Part shown: positions 36,119 to 45,050 of the stretch, piece after piece
How the letters are laid out: each line of letters opens with the position of its first letter
Numbering within the stretch: the first letter of the stretch is position 1
Assembly (NCBI GenBank): GCA_905221605.1
Contig: CAJNDS010000591.1
Coordinates: forward strand, 721,701 to 785,700
DNA from: Symbiodinium natans
Lineage: Eukaryota > Sar > Dinophyceae > Suessiales > Symbiodiniaceae
Direction: 5' to 3'
Length of the DNA stretch: 64,000 nucleotides
Translations under genes and position numbers: made by a program
Notes under the pieces: generated by a model
What the model was told of the DNA's origin: nothing
Seen by the model: the letters and a program-made list of their open reading frames with translations, nothing else
The model's database searches: none

Positions 36119-36273
36119 CAAAGGAGGTCCTACCTGCAGTGGGGGTAGGAAGGCCTCCAAGCTGCAACACCAAGGAGGTCCCATCCCCCTGCAAAGAGTC
36201 GGGACGGAATTTAAGGTTTCGCTCGGACCTTTTTCGCACCTCGGAGCAAAGTCTGGTGTGTGTGAAAGCGTAA
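36119..36273 (+). CDS. Exon-like island with stop, 51 codons
   Basis: TTTCGCCCCCAG acceptor, KEVLPAVGVGRPPSCNTKEV, PSPCKESGRNLRFRSDLFRT and SEQSLVCVKA to TAA. CAAAGGAGGTCC is partly repeated at 36172 within it. Confidence 0.45.
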
Positions 36274-36317
36274 AGCCCTGAAGCCCTAAACCCTAAACCC
36301 TAAACCCTAAACCCCCT

Positions 36318-36402
36318 GAACCGCACGGCGCAAGCATCCATTGTTTGCCTCAATCAGCCCGACAGTGTTACCCTGCAGCGTGGCCGGTCTGCAAAAAAGC
36401 CC
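36318..36402 (+). CDS. Exon-like island
   Basis: Reads RTAQASIVCLNQPDSVTLQR then GRSAKKP and TAA from the array. Confidence 0.42.
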
Positions 36403-36537
36403 TAAACCCTAAACCCTAAACCCTAAACCCTAAACCCTAAACCCTAAACCCTAAACCCTAAACCCTAAACCCTAAACCCTAAACCCTAAACCCTAAACCC
36501 TAAACCCTAAACCCTAAACCCTAAACCCTAAACCCAA
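36399..36537 (-). repeat. Telomeric array (CCCTAAA), about 20 units
   Basis: Perfect tandem, among the two longest. Confidence 0.98.
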
Positions 36538-36565
36538 ACCAGCCCAAAGTCCTGAACCCTAACAA

Positions 36566-36640
36566 CTTACTTTAGCAATAGTTGAACTTCAACACTTTTT
36601 GGGCTTCCTTATTTTGTAGGAAGAATGCAGTTTAGCCTCG
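36566..36640 (+). mobile_element. Family D element
   Basis: AACTTACTTTAGCAATAGTT, GGGCTTCCTTATTTTGTAGG, CAGTTTAGCC. Confidence 0.72.
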
Positions 36641-36807
36641 CTTTATTCCTCGGCTGCTGGAGAAGCAAGCCAGAGCTTAGGGATTTAAAAGCAAAATGGG
36701 TACGTTAACTCCTAAGAAACAGCAAGAACATCATTTTTGCTGGGGTTCCCAGTTCAGTATGGACAGTCGAAAGCCCTGAGCCAGCCACCCTAAACCCTCA
36801 ACCCTAA

Positions 36808-36872
36808 AAGAAGCCGCGCGAAGGCATCGATCGGTTGACCAACACCTCGCAGCCTGGCCTCGCTGGGCTGAG
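36808..36872 (+). CDS. Exon-like island
   Basis: Reads KKPREGIDRLTNTSQPGLAG between two arrays. Confidence 0.38.
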
Positions 36873-36879
36873 GGTTTGG

Positions 36880-36958
36880 GGTTTAGGGTTTAGGGTTTGG
36901 GGTTTGGGGTTTGGGGTTTAGGGTTTAGGGTTTAGGGTTTAGGGTTTAGGGTTTAGGG
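36880..36958 (+). repeat. Telomeric array with TTTGGGG block
   Basis: Three TTTGGGG within TTTAGGG. Confidence 0.95.
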
Positions 36959-37070
36959 TGCCCTTTAGTGGAGGGCAGAAAAGGCTTAGATGGCGTTTAG
37001 GGTCTTCGAGGCTTCTAGGTTTCTAGGTTACATGGGCTTTCTAAGGTCCTTGGCTGATAGTGCTTCTAGG

Positions 37071-37145
37071 CATGTGTTGCATCGTGTCGCCGACTGCCAA
37101 GAATTTCTGAACCGCAACCCTTTGTTCAAACCTGCCGGAACCTAA
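37071..37145 (+). CDS. Exon-like island with stop
   Basis: TGCTTCTAG acceptor, HVLHRVADCQEFLNRNPLFK then PAGT and TAA. Confidence 0.42.
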   Translation, partial: HVLHRVADCQEFLNRNPLFKPAGT

Positions 37146-37327
37146 TCCCGAAACCCGTAACCCTAACCTGCCTGGGTAGGCCAATGGGATTTTGTGAGAC
37201 TTACCTTATTTGATTTCAAGAGCGTCATATACATATATATATATATATGTAGGAGTATCTTTTGTCAGCGGTTGAACGAGGCAACCTAGCTAAGTTAAGC
37301 CCAACACTCCGAAGACCCAAACTTTAA

Positions 37328-37535
37328 ACCCCAAACCCTAAACCCCAAACCCTAAACCCTAAGCTTAGCCCTAAACCCTAAACCCCAAACCCCAAACCCT
37401 AAACCCTAAATCCCAAACCCCAAACCCCAAACCCCAAACCCGAAACCCTAAGCTTAGCCCTAAACCCTAAACGCCAAGCCCTAAACCCTAAACCCCAAAC
37501 CCTAAACCCCAAACCCTAAACCCTAAACCCTGAAC
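37328..37535 (-). repeat. Mixed CCCCAAA / CCCTAAA array
   Basis: Contains a twice-repeated longer unit with CCCTAAGCTTAGCCCTAAAC (37357 and 37445), so larger blocks were duplicated. Before it, 37163-37300 is a worn family G element with a TA microsatellite. Confidence 0.93.
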
Positions 37536-37626
37536 CCTCAGCCCAGCGATGTCACCCCTCACTGGGAGCCCTTGAACCGCTAGGGTGAGCCCCGATGAGA
37601 TTCAGCAGCAGCTGGAGGCAGCCACG

Positions 37627-37800
37627 GGTTTAGGGCTTATAGGTTTAGGGTTTATAGGGTTTAGGGTTTAGGGTTTATAGGGTTTTGGGTTTAGGGTTTA
37701 GGGTTTGGAGTTTTGGGTTTAGGGTTTAGGGTTTATTGTGTTTGTAAGGTTTGTAGGGTTTATAGGGTTTTAGATTTTGGGTTTGGGGTTTAGTATTTAG
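37627..37800 (+). repeat. Variant telomeric array (TTTATAGGG and others)
   Basis: TTTAGGG with TATAGGG, TTTTGGG and TTTGTAGGG variants. Confidence 0.9.
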
Positions 37801-38064
37801 TATTTAGGCTCCTCCTCAAGGCATGCTGGAAAAAGGGGGCGCTTCTCTCAACATGGGTTTAGGGTTTAGGGTTTAGGGTTTAGGGGGCTGGTTGTAGCAG
37901 CAGAAATCTCAGAGCCAGACGTGCAGGAAGCCGCCCGGACGCCGCCTGGCTGTTCATCCCAAGGCCCCTAATCCCCAAACCCCTAAACCCTAAACCCTAA
38001 ACCCTAAACCCTAAACCCTAAACCCTAAACCCTAAAAGCCAAGCATTTAAGCCTAGACCCTAAA

Positions 38065-38235
38065 CTTCGGAGCTTGGCTGCTGTGGCAAGAAAACCCGGC
38101 AGGGGGCATGTCACCCTTCTTTGGTCGATGGTCCCGGCTAGCTTGGCTGGTGCACCATGCACCATGCACGAGAGACAGGCTTTGGCACACGTTGTCTGTT
38201 GCAAGTATAGTGGGTTTCAGAGAGACCTTGCTTAG
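38065..38235 (+). CDS. Exon-like island, two frames open
   Basis: One frame reads LRSLAAVARKPGRGHVTLLW and later HERQALAHVVCCKYSGFQRD to TAG. Another, from 38108, reads MSPFFGRWSRLAWLVHHAPC and continues through the family D element to 38371. Confidence 0.38.
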   Translation, partial: LRSLAAVARKPGRGHVTLLWSMVPASLAGAPCTMHERQALAHVVCCKYSGFQRDLA

Positions 38236-38289
38236 GAACATGTTTTTTCAAGAGCGTGAAGGGCCAGCATGCTGCATGATTGATTATGA

Positions 38290-38358
38290 CTTACTTCGCC
38301 GGTATGTTAAACGTCAAACTTTTTGGGTCTACTTATCTGGTAGGAATCATAAAGTTTT
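38290..38358 (+). mobile_element. Family D element
   Basis: ACTTACTTCGCCGGTATGTT, TTTTTGGGTCTACTTATCTG, CATAAAGTTTTACC. Confidence 0.72.
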
Positions 38359-38433
38359 ACCTAAACCCTAAACCCTAAACCCTAAACCCCAAACCCCAAA
38401 CCCCAAACCCTAAACCCCAAACCCTAAACCCTA

Positions 38434-38541
38434 AAAGATATTCCAAGGCCTTTCACCACAGCCGAGATCGACCCTCGCTGCGGCGACTGGGGCACCGCTG
38501 CTCGGCCCAACCTGCTCTTCTCAGGCTACATCCCTAAGGGT
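38434..38541 (+). CDS. Exon-like island
   Basis: Reads KDIPRPFTTAEIDPRCGDWG then TAARPNLLFSGYIPKG into a TTTAGGG array. Single clear frame. Confidence 0.48.
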
Positions 38542-38604
38542 TTAGGGTTTAGGGTTTGGGGTTTAGGGTTTAGGGTTTAGGGTTCAGGGTTTAGGGTTTT
38601 TTAT

Positions 38605-38655
38605 ATACTTGGGCCCCAAAGTCCATGTATAGGATGTACTTTGAGGCCCAAGTAT
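38605..38655. mobile_element. Family E palindrome, copy 1
   Basis: ATACTTGGGCCCCAAAGT pairs with ACTTTGAGGCCCAAGTAT around a 15-bp centre. Confidence 0.82.
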
Positions 38656-38887
38656 CTAATAGTCAGGTGCATGGACCCTCAGGGCATGTTTTTAGGCGGC
38701 TTAGGGGTCTCGATCCATGCCCTAAACCCTGAACTCCAAACCCTATCCCTAAACCCTAAACCCTGAACCCTACTTGAGTCCAGAGTTTCAGCTTTGGGTC
38801 GAACAACAACTCAGCGGGGTGGCTTGGCTACTTGTCTGTGGGTACATCAACATCCAGGTCTCCCTTACTTTGGGGCCGCTCCTCCCC

Positions 38888-39065
38888 TATTGTTTGCTTA
38901 AGACCCCCAAAAGAATTTATCATATCATAATCCCTATATTGCCCTTATAAGGAAGAGTCTTTTATTTGCTTAAGACCCCCCAAAAGACTAAAACATCATA
39001 ATCCCTATATTGCCCTTATAAGGAAGAAACTTTTATTTGCTTTCGAGTTCTTAAGCAATTAGGAG
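38888..39065. mobile_element. Family C element, tandem partial copies
   Basis: Two copies of TATTTGCTTAAGACCCCCCA plus CATCATAATCCCTATATTGC and CCTTATAAGGAAGA, then the right end GAGTTCTTAAGCAATTAGG. Confidence 0.82.
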
Positions 39066-39082
39066 TCCTTGGCTTCTCTCAG

Positions 39083-39133
39083 AAAGCTCATGTGCAAGCA
39101 TTGCGGGAGGTCTGGTCGAGGTTTGTTTGCTCG
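39083..39133 (+). CDS. Exon-like island between splice sites, 17 codons
   Basis: CTTCTCTCAG acceptor, KAHVQALREVWSRFVCS, then the GTAGGC of a family G element. Exactly in phase. Confidence 0.48.
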
Positions 39134-39229
39134 GTAGGCCCTTGGAGCATTATGCATTTTCCTGTCCTGCATGGGTTTCAGATGATCATGTTCAGAAATC
39201 AGAGGTGTTAAGGGGCCATCCTAGTTCAG
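39134..39229 (+). mobile_element. Family G element, copy 3, intron-like
   Basis: Begins GTAGGCCCTTGGAGCATTAT, ends AAGGGGCCATCCTAGTTCAG. Confidence 0.75.
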
Positions 39230-39392
39230 GGCTTAGGAGTGTGTTGGGCTCTTCAACCCAAACCATGAACTCTAAATCCTGAAGGTAGGACATTTGAATC
39301 CTCTACCTCCGATACCAGGAGGTGAGACCCATACGCTTTCGTAACGCCCGCAGGCTCTATCAACCCTACACACCCTCTCAGCCTAGATAAAC

Positions 39393-39595
39393 ACCTCAAA
39401 CCCTAAACCCTAAACACCAAACCCTAAACCCTAAACCCCAAACCCCAAACCCCAAACCCCAAACCCCAAACCCTAAACCCTAAACCCTAAACCCTAAACC
39501 CTAAACCCTAAACCCTAAACCCTAAACCCTAAACCCTAAACCCTAAACCCTAAACCCTAAACCCTAACCCTAAACCCTAAACCCCAAACCCTGAA
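39393..39595 (-). repeat. Telomeric array, CCCTAAA and CCCCAAA blocks, about 28 units
   Basis: Five CCCCAAA units in a block, then about 17 CCCTAAA. Confidence 0.97.
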
Positions 39596-39619
39596 CATCC
39601 TGTAAGCGCTAAATCCCAG

Positions 39620-39712
39620 ACTGACACTGAGCGCTGGTACAGGTGCAAGCGGGGCGCAGGCCGGGAGTACTCATCGAGGAGAGCCAAAGCGCAAGCCCAA
39701 ATGACAAAATCC
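39620..39712 (+). CDS. Exon-like island
   Basis: AATCCCAG acceptor, TDTERWYRCKRGAGREYSSR then RAKAQAQMTKS. Confidence 0.47.
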
Positions 39713-39810
39713 CTAGCCCTAAACCCTAAACCCTATAAATTCTAAACCCTAAACCCTAACCCTAAACCCTAGCCCTAAACCCTATATAAACCCTAAACCC
39801 TAAACCCTAG

Positions 39811-39902
39811 TCCTTCCTGGAGGTTCTTCGCGAGAAATCAGAGGGCCCTTACTTATCGGTTTCCTGCAAACAATGCAGGGCGCCCACTTCCCGACAGAAC
39901 TG
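39811..39902 (+). CDS. Exon 1 of a three-exon model
   Basis: The acceptor is CCCTAG, the end of a telomeric array. Reads SFLEVLREKSEGPYLSVSCK then QCRAPTSRQN, and ends at GTAAGT (39903). CKQC with a following Cys-poor tail is not enough to call a zinc finger. Confidence 0.52.
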
Positions 39903-40017
39903 GTAAGTTGAGCCTTAACAGAAGGGTATAGATGGTTGTAGGCGGGTTTGTGGGACTTCACACAAGACATGTATCCGATCGCAGCATTGATATCCTCATT
40001 CAAAGAAGCAGTAGCAG

Positions 40018-40083
40018 TGTGCGGTTTTCACACTCAACTTCGACGTCTTTGCCTGCCATAACGTCAAGACTTTCCCTAAAACC
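40018..40083 (+). CDS. Exon 2 of a three-exon model
   Basis: GTAGCAG acceptor and GTGAGT donor. In phase with exon 1 it reads VRFSHSTSTSLPAITSRLSL. Another frame (VFTLNFDVFACHNVKTFPKT) is open across this region and the next intron, so the model is provisional. Confidence 0.4.
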
Positions 40084-40128
40084 GTGAGTTTTTACGAGCA
40101 CTTGGCGGTTTGCCTGTGCACTTTTCAG

Positions 40129-40252
40129 CAAGCTTGCACCGCTTCAGACAAGGGGTTGGTCTTGTGTCCGTCTTCAAGTAGGATACGCGAATATAAGATG
40201 CACAGCCCTCACCACCAGAGCTGCCGCACCCGATGTGCGGTTGCTCCACTAG
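40129..40252 (+). CDS. Exon 3 of a three-exon model
   Basis: GCACTTTTCAG acceptor, in phase with exon 2: KLAPLQTRGWSCVRLQVGYA, NIRCTALTTRAAAPDVRLLH, TAG. The stop is the last codon before a family G start (GTAGGCCC at 40253). The intervening intron would be only 45 bp. Confidence 0.42.
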
Positions 40253-40300
40253 GTAGGCCCTTGGGATATTTCATGAAATTATTGGGGTAGATCAGGGTAG
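40253..40300 (+). mobile_element. Family G element, left end only
   Basis: GTAGGCCCTTGGGATATTTC then TTATTGGGGTAGATCAGG. Confidence 0.55.
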
Positions 40301-40377
40301 AGGAACCAGAAATCGTTTAGGGTTCATTGGGTCCTTACAGCTCCTTAAGCCTGCAAGCCTCGAACTGTACTTGTAAC

Positions 40378-40462
40378 CATGCCAGGGCACTTAAGGGGCG
40401 TACAAGTTTATTATAAAGTACAGTTATTAGTGGTGAAGAGGTACCATGAGCCTCCAAGTAGC
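40378..40462. mobile_element. Family F element, copy 3, shortened
   Basis: ATGCCAGGGCACTTAAGGGG and GGTACCATGAGCCTCCAAGT. Confidence 0.65.
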
Positions 40463-40525
40463 CCTAAACCCTAAACCCTAAACCCTAAACCCTACGCCCT
40501 AAGGAAAGTAGGGCTGCTCTAAAGC

Positions 40526-40615
40526 ATGGAGGAGCTCCTGGTACCCTCCCTCCCCTTGCACAGCCTCTTGGCCCAGCCACCTGGCCTCTGCTTATTGACC
40601 TGGGACCCAGACTAG
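40526..40615 (+). CDS. Exon-like island with ATG, two frames open
   Basis: One frame: MEELLVPSLPLHSLLAQPPG then LCLLTWDPD and TAG. A second frame (KHGGAPGTLPPLAQPLGPAT) is open too. Confidence 0.33.
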   Translation: MEELLVPSLPLHSLLAQPPGLCLLTWDPD

Positions 40616-40689
40616 GGTTTAGGGTTTAGGGTTTGGGGTTTAGGGTTTAGGGTTTAGGGTTTAGGGTTTAGGGTTTAGGGTTTAGGGTT
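40613..40689 (+). repeat. Telomeric array (TTTAGGG), 11 units
   Basis: One TTTGGGG. Confidence 0.97.
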
Positions 40690-40694
40690 AGGCC

Positions 40695-40797
40695 CGTATC
40701 CCACCCCTTATACTAACAAATCCTGAATAGGGATTATACTAGGGGGGGGTACTAGAATCCCTATGAAGGACTGTAAGTATAAGGGGGAACATCCCAA
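40695..40797. mobile_element. Family B element, copy 6
   Basis: Left arm CACCCCTTATACTAACAAAT, right arm CTGTAAGTATAAGGGGGAAC and ATCCCAA. Confidence 0.75.
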
Positions 40798-40803
40798 CTT
40801 ATC

Positions 40804-40813
<10 letters not shown>

Positions 40814-40841
<28 letters not shown>
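40814..40841. repeat. Poly-G tract, 28 bases
   Basis: Preceded by poly-T; joins a family B and a family A element. Confidence 0.9.
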
Positions 40842-40844
<3 letters not shown>

Positions 40845-40864
40845 GGTTCCCTTGATAACTTGGG

Positions 40865-40963
40865 GGCCCAGTGGTACCCTTTTCCCTTTTTTTGGTTCAA
40901 GGTTCCCTTGTAAAGTAACCCCAAACAGGGCGCCCTTATGATAAGGTGGCTACAGGGCTACGT
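40865..40963 (+). mobile_element. Family A element, copy 4
   Basis: GGCCCAGTGGTACCCTTTTC, GGTTCCCTTGTAAAGTAACC, GGTGGCTACAGGGCTAC. Confidence 0.78.
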
Positions 40964-41221
40964 ACCCCTTTAAGCCAGTAGGGCCACCCCTTGTATTCCT
41001 AGGTTACTGTTGGGTGTATTGACATGTTGAGAGCTAGGGGGAGTAGACTAGGGGTTTGGGGCGTGGTTCAGAAGTTCAGAACTCTTGTCTTCAGGCTGTT
41101 TGCTCTAGCACTAGGGAGGAGGGGGGCGAGGGCAGAGTGAGGGTCCTTCCGCTGACTGTCTGAATCGGGCTTGCTGAAGGGGATAGAGAGAGAGAGAGAG
41201 AGAGAGAGCTGTAGAAGGGCT

Positions 41222-41350
41222 TGGCAAAACACGCCAAGAGTGCGCCGGCTCTGGCAGTCTCACATGGCATGGCTGGGATACTCAAAAGCTCCAAAAAAGG
41301 CGCGGGAAGGAGTATCAGAAGAAGATGTGGTTAGGGAGGGGGTCCTGTGA
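41222..41350 (+). CDS. Exon-like island with stop
   Basis: Reads TPRVRRLWQSHMAWLGYSKA then PKKAREGVSEEDVVREGVL and TGA. A (GA)n tract lies just before it (41187-41209). Confidence 0.43.
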   Translation, partial: WQNTPRVRRLWQSHMAWLGYSKAPKKAREGVSEEDVVREGVL

Positions 41351-41453
41351 TTCAAGGTACCTGAAACCCTAGACCCTAAACCCTCAAAGCCACCTCTAAA
41401 AACCCTAAGCCCCGAAGCACTAGAAGCTCTACACCCTAAACGCTAAACCCTGT

Positions 41454-41675
41454 AAACCCTAAACCCCAAACCCCAACCCTGAACCCTATGAACCCTATAA
41501 ACCCTATAAACCCTATAATCACTATAAACCCTATAAATCCTATAAACCCTATAAACCTTATGAACCCTATAAACCCTGTAAACCCTATAAACCCTAAACC
41601 CTAAACCCCAAACCCCAAACCCTAAACCCTAAACCCTATAAACCCTAAACCCTAAACACTAAACCCTAAACCCTC
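41454..41675 (-). repeat. Variant telomeric array with ATAAACCCT units
   Basis: A 9-bp unit CCCTATAAA repeated about ten times between normal CCCTAAA blocks. Confidence 0.95.
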
Positions 41676-41678
41676 CAA

Positions 41679-41790
41679 GCCATCCCGAGGACTGAAGCCG
41701 AAGACTGGGTTGCGCCCGACAGCTTGGCTTGTCATCTCGTCGCCCGGCCATTTCATTCCCAGGGCCTCACAGAAGATGGGGGGGTTTTGC
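41679..41790 (+). CDS. Exon-like island, 37 codons
   Basis: Reads AIPRTEAEDWVAPDSLACHL then VARPFHSQGLTEDGGVLL into a poly-G. Single clear frame. Confidence 0.48.
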
Positions 41791-41792
41791 TT

Positions 41793-41866
41793 GGGGGGGG
41801 GGGGGGGGGGGGGGGTTAGGGTTTAGGGTTTAGGGTTTAGGGTTTAGGGTTTAGGGTTTAGGGTTC
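41793..41866 (+). repeat. Poly-G (23) followed by telomeric array
   Basis: G run then seven TTTAGGG. Confidence 0.95.
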
Positions 41867-41955
41867 AGGTGTACTTTTGGGCCTGAAGTTTTTGATTTGG
41901 TGAGGGATACCCTGCAAGTGCCTGTTTCGAGCCAGTGTGCAGCGAACCTTGCTAG

Positions 41956-42110
41956 GACCCCTGAGAGGATCCAACAAGTAGAACCCCCAGTAGAACTTTA
42001 GGGTTTAGGGTTTGGGGTTTGGGGTTTAGGGTTTAGGGTTTAGGGTTCTACTATTGGGTCATTCTTAGGAAACCTTAAAGGGATCTATTTGTTGGATCCT
42101 CCCAGGGGTC
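41956..42110. mobile_element. Family T palindrome with telomeric repeats in its centre
   Basis: GACCCCTGAGAGGATCCAAC plus AAGTAGAACCC at the left; the inverse ends TTGTTGGATCCTCCCAGGGG plus TC. TTTAGGG units occupy about 41998-42050 between the arms. Confidence 0.85.
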
Positions 42111-42274
42111 TGGGAGGGAGGCCTTTGCGATGTTTTCATGGTTTCCCCTATTGGGTTGAAAAGGGTTACATGTATACAGATTTTTTTTCAGAGGGTTGCA
42201 GGGCCATCCTAAGCCCTAACCCCTAAACCCTAAACCGCTAACCCTAAACCCGAAACCCTAATCCCAAATCCCCA

Positions 42275-42328
42275 ATCCCTAAACCCTAAACCCTAAACCC
42301 TAAACCCTAAACCCTAAACCCTAAACCC
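42275..42328 (-). repeat. Telomeric array (CCCTAAA), 7-8 units
   Basis: Perfect tandem after degenerate units. A family G right part (GGGTTGCAGGGCCATCCTAA) lies at 42194-42213. Confidence 0.96.
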
Positions 42329-42394
42329 ATCCATGAAGGTGTGGTCGGTGCTCTTCATGTGCAGCTGGGAGATTAAGGCCGAGCACTCTTTATA

Positions 42395-42556
42395 GGGTTC
42401 TTAAGGGAGAGGGGTTCGGAAAACCCTAAACCCTAAACCCGAGGGTTCTTGGGGGTAGGTACCTAGGGAACCTTAGGGAAGGTTAGGGAGCCTTGGGGAG
42501 TCGTAGGGAGCATTATGGAACTTTGGGTTGCATACCCCCCTTGAACCCCCCTGACT
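42395..42556. mobile_element. Family N element interrupted by telomeric repeats, copy 2
   Basis: GGGTTCTTAAGGGAGAGGGG, then CCCTAAACCCTAAACCC, then TTAGGGAGCCTTGGGGAGTC and TGGGTTGCATACCCCCC. Confidence 0.55.
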
Positions 42557-42773
42557 TAAGAACCGGGTTTACGGTTTTTGGTTTGGGGTTTAGGGTTTGG
42601 GGTTTAGGGTTTAGGGTTTAGGTTTCAAGCCTGCTGCAACAGGGTTTAGGGCTCATGGGGTCTTCGGGATGTAAGGTTGAGGTCTGAGTCCATATCTCGC
42701 CTCTCGGATTTTGGGTTGAGCCGCTTGCATCTGCGGGACATCCCGAAGGTTCATGCGTCGATACAAGCGGGGA

Positions 42774-42899
42774 TACTTCATGGTGCTTCTCAACCAACTA
42801 TAACTGTACTTTTAACCCACTTATAAGCCCCTTAAGTGCCCTAACATGGTCATAAGTACCGTTATAATTGGTTTTCAAGTACCATGAACCTCCAAGTAT
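42774..42899. mobile_element. Family F element, copy 4
   Basis: TACTTCATGGTGCTTCTCAA and AACTATAACTGTACTTTTAA at the left, GTACCATGAACCTCCAAGTA at the right. Confidence 0.82.
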
Positions 42900-43073
42900 G
42901 GGAATCTCAAGTCAATTAGAACCAACCATAGCCCAAGTTACCCTGCTTATAACCCAAGCTTGTAGCAGCTACCCATGAACCTCCAAGCACACCAGAGAAC
43001 CTACCAAAATGCCCTACGAAACCCTAAACCTTAAAACCCTAAAGAAACCCAAAACCCATCAAGCCCCTTAAGC

Positions 43074-43139
43074 CTCGAACGAGAGGTTCGCCTGCCAACT
43101 GGAGAGAAGAAAGCAGTGCATCTTGGCTCACTACAGTAG
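43074..43139 (+). CDS. Exon-like island with stop
   Basis: Reads LEREVRLPTGEKKAVHLGSL then Q and TAG. Confidence 0.42.
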   Translation, partial: LEREVRLPTGEKKAVHLGSLQ

Positions 43140-43164
43140 TAGTCGGGGTTTACGGTGGAGGGTT

Positions 43165-43256
43165 TAAGGGTTTGGGATATCCCAAATTTCCCCCTGCTGA
43201 ATTTAAGAGCGTGATATTCAGGAGGTTGTTTTTCAGAGAGACGTTTGAGGGCCATC
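43165..43256 (+). mobile_element. Family G element, copy 6
   Basis: TTTGGGATATCCCAAATTTC, AATTTAAGAGCGTGATATTC, TTTGAGGGCCATCCTGG. Confidence 0.65.
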
Positions 43257-43312
43257 CTGGCGCAGAGATGGAGAGAGAGCCTGAGAGGGGATTCCCAAGC
43301 ACGCCGCAGCAG

Positions 43313-43405
43313 AGGAAGAAGAAGAAGAAGAAGAAGAAGAAGAGAAGAAGAAGAGAAGAAGAAGAAGAATAAGAAGAAAAAGCAGAGGAGCCAGAGAGAG
43401 AGAGA
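43313..43405. repeat. (GAA)n then (GA)n microsatellites
   Basis: GAAGAAGAA and AGAAGAAGAG repeats, then GAGAGA. 43500-43915 holds degenerate telomeric sequence. Confidence 0.93.
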
Positions 43406-43916
43406 GAGAGACAGACAAAGGGCGAATCCTCTTCACTCTGCAGGCACGGATTCCACCCTCCACTAAAGTTTACGGGCATGGCATACCCCAAATCCAAAAC
43501 CTTAACGCCTAAGCAGGGGTTTAGGGTGACAGGGGTTTAGAGGGTAAAGGGTTTAGGTCAGTGTTTTGGGTAAAGGGTTTAGAGGGTTTATGGTAAAGGG
43601 CTTTGGGTTTTTCAAAGGTTGAGGCGATCGGTTTAGGCTTTAGGGGTTTTGAGGTCGGGGGGTGGAGGGGGCTTGGGGGGTTAGGGTTTCGGGGTTTGCG
43701 GACTTTATGTTTAGGTTGTTGACGCTCACACCCGTGCACGCCGGCAAGGTCAACAGGTTCAGGCGGTTCAGGGTTTTAGGAATTTTGGGGCTTTATTTCT
43801 CTAACCCCTTTGCCCTAAACCCCTAAACAACCCCTAACCCCCTTATCCAAAATCCTGAACTCCTGAGCCCCTTACCCAAAGCCCCAAACCCCCCCTTGCC
43901 CTAAAACCCATAACTT

Positions 43917-44011
43917 GGTCATAGCTGGGTATCAATTTACATGTTTACGGGTACTGAAACCCAATAAGGAATATACAACTGCATTTTAAATACGATCCCG
44001 ACCATGAACTA
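43917..44011. mobile_element. Family H element, copy 2
   Basis: GGTCATAGCTGGGTATCAAT, AAACCCAATAAGGAATATAC, ATCCCGACCATGAACTAG. Confidence 0.85.
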
Positions 44012-44070
44012 GTAAACCCCTAATTGAAATCTAAAGCTCTGCACCCTAAAGCCCTTCTTCTCCGTCGCAG

Positions 44071-44129
44071 AGCTGCCACGCCCCTCAGGCCCCTGGGCGA
44101 AGTCTTCCGCGACGGCTCGTGCCTGCGAT
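44071..44129 (+). CDS. Exon-like island with both splice sites
   Basis: CTTCTCCGTCGCAG acceptor and GTAAGG donor, 59 bp. One frame reads ATPLRPLGEVFRDGSCLR. Splice sites are strong; the frame is not fixed. Confidence 0.5.
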
Positions 44130-44934
44130 GTAAGGTGCCGCTGCCGCTGCAGGACCCTCAAACCTAAACCCTTAACCCTTAGCCCTAAACCCTAAACCCT
44201 AAACCCTAAACCCTAAAAGCTCTCAGGTTCTTAAGGTCATAAGGTTTATTCAAGGTCTCGGACCGCCTACGGAAGCATCTTCGATTATGTTGCTGCTGGG
44301 AAAGCCCAGGAGGATTGTTGTGGGGGTTTAGGGTTTAGGGTTTAGGGTTTAGGGTTTAGGGTTAGGGTTTAGGGTCAACAAAAGGGTTTCTGACAATGGG
44401 GGAACCCTTTTGTGTCGCTTCAAGGGGGTTCTATTCTAACTTGGGGAATACAAGGGGTACGTACCCCACTGTGGGAAATACCCATATGTATGTGCATATA
44501 GATAGTAGTACCCTATAAACCCTAAACCTTTTGGTAAACCCTTATCCGGATGAGGAAATGAATAATTTCGTGGATGAATACAACATGAGTATATATTTAT
44601 ACAACACACACACATACATTCTTGTATATGTGTATATATATACACACCTGCATATGCACATGGATAAAGAACGAATTTTGGCGCATATATGTATGTGCAT
44701 ATGTGTAGAACAAATTCTGTTCATTGCGGGCCCCCAAGCGTAGGGACTGAGTTGGAGTTGAGGGTTTAGGGTTTAGGGTTTAGGGCTTAGTGGGGTGGAG
44801 GTTGCCCGTACTAAGACAGCTGACGAGTGGAGGACTGGCAATCCACGGTGGCACTGCTGGAGACAATGCTGCCACACACCGACTACGCGCTTCGGGCTGC
44901 TTAGGACTGACTGAGAGAGGGAGAGAGGGAGCCC

Positions 44935-45043
44935 TAAACCCCAAACCCTGAACCCTGACCCTGAACCCTGAACCCTGAACCCTGAACCCTGAACCCTGAA
45001 CCCTGAACCTGAACCCTAACCCCGAACCCTGAACCCTAAACCC
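44935..45043 (-). repeat. Telomeric variant array, CCCTGAA block
   Basis: About nine CCCTGAA units, no stop codons on the - strand, which produces a spurious GFRVQGS-type repeat frame. Confidence 0.95.
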
Positions 45044-45050
45044 ACAAAAC

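Noticed and set aside
39800-40003. 67-codon - strand frame (KWAPCIVCRKPISKGPLISR)
   Set aside because: The + strand exon here has an acceptor and a GTAAGT donor, which fit better.
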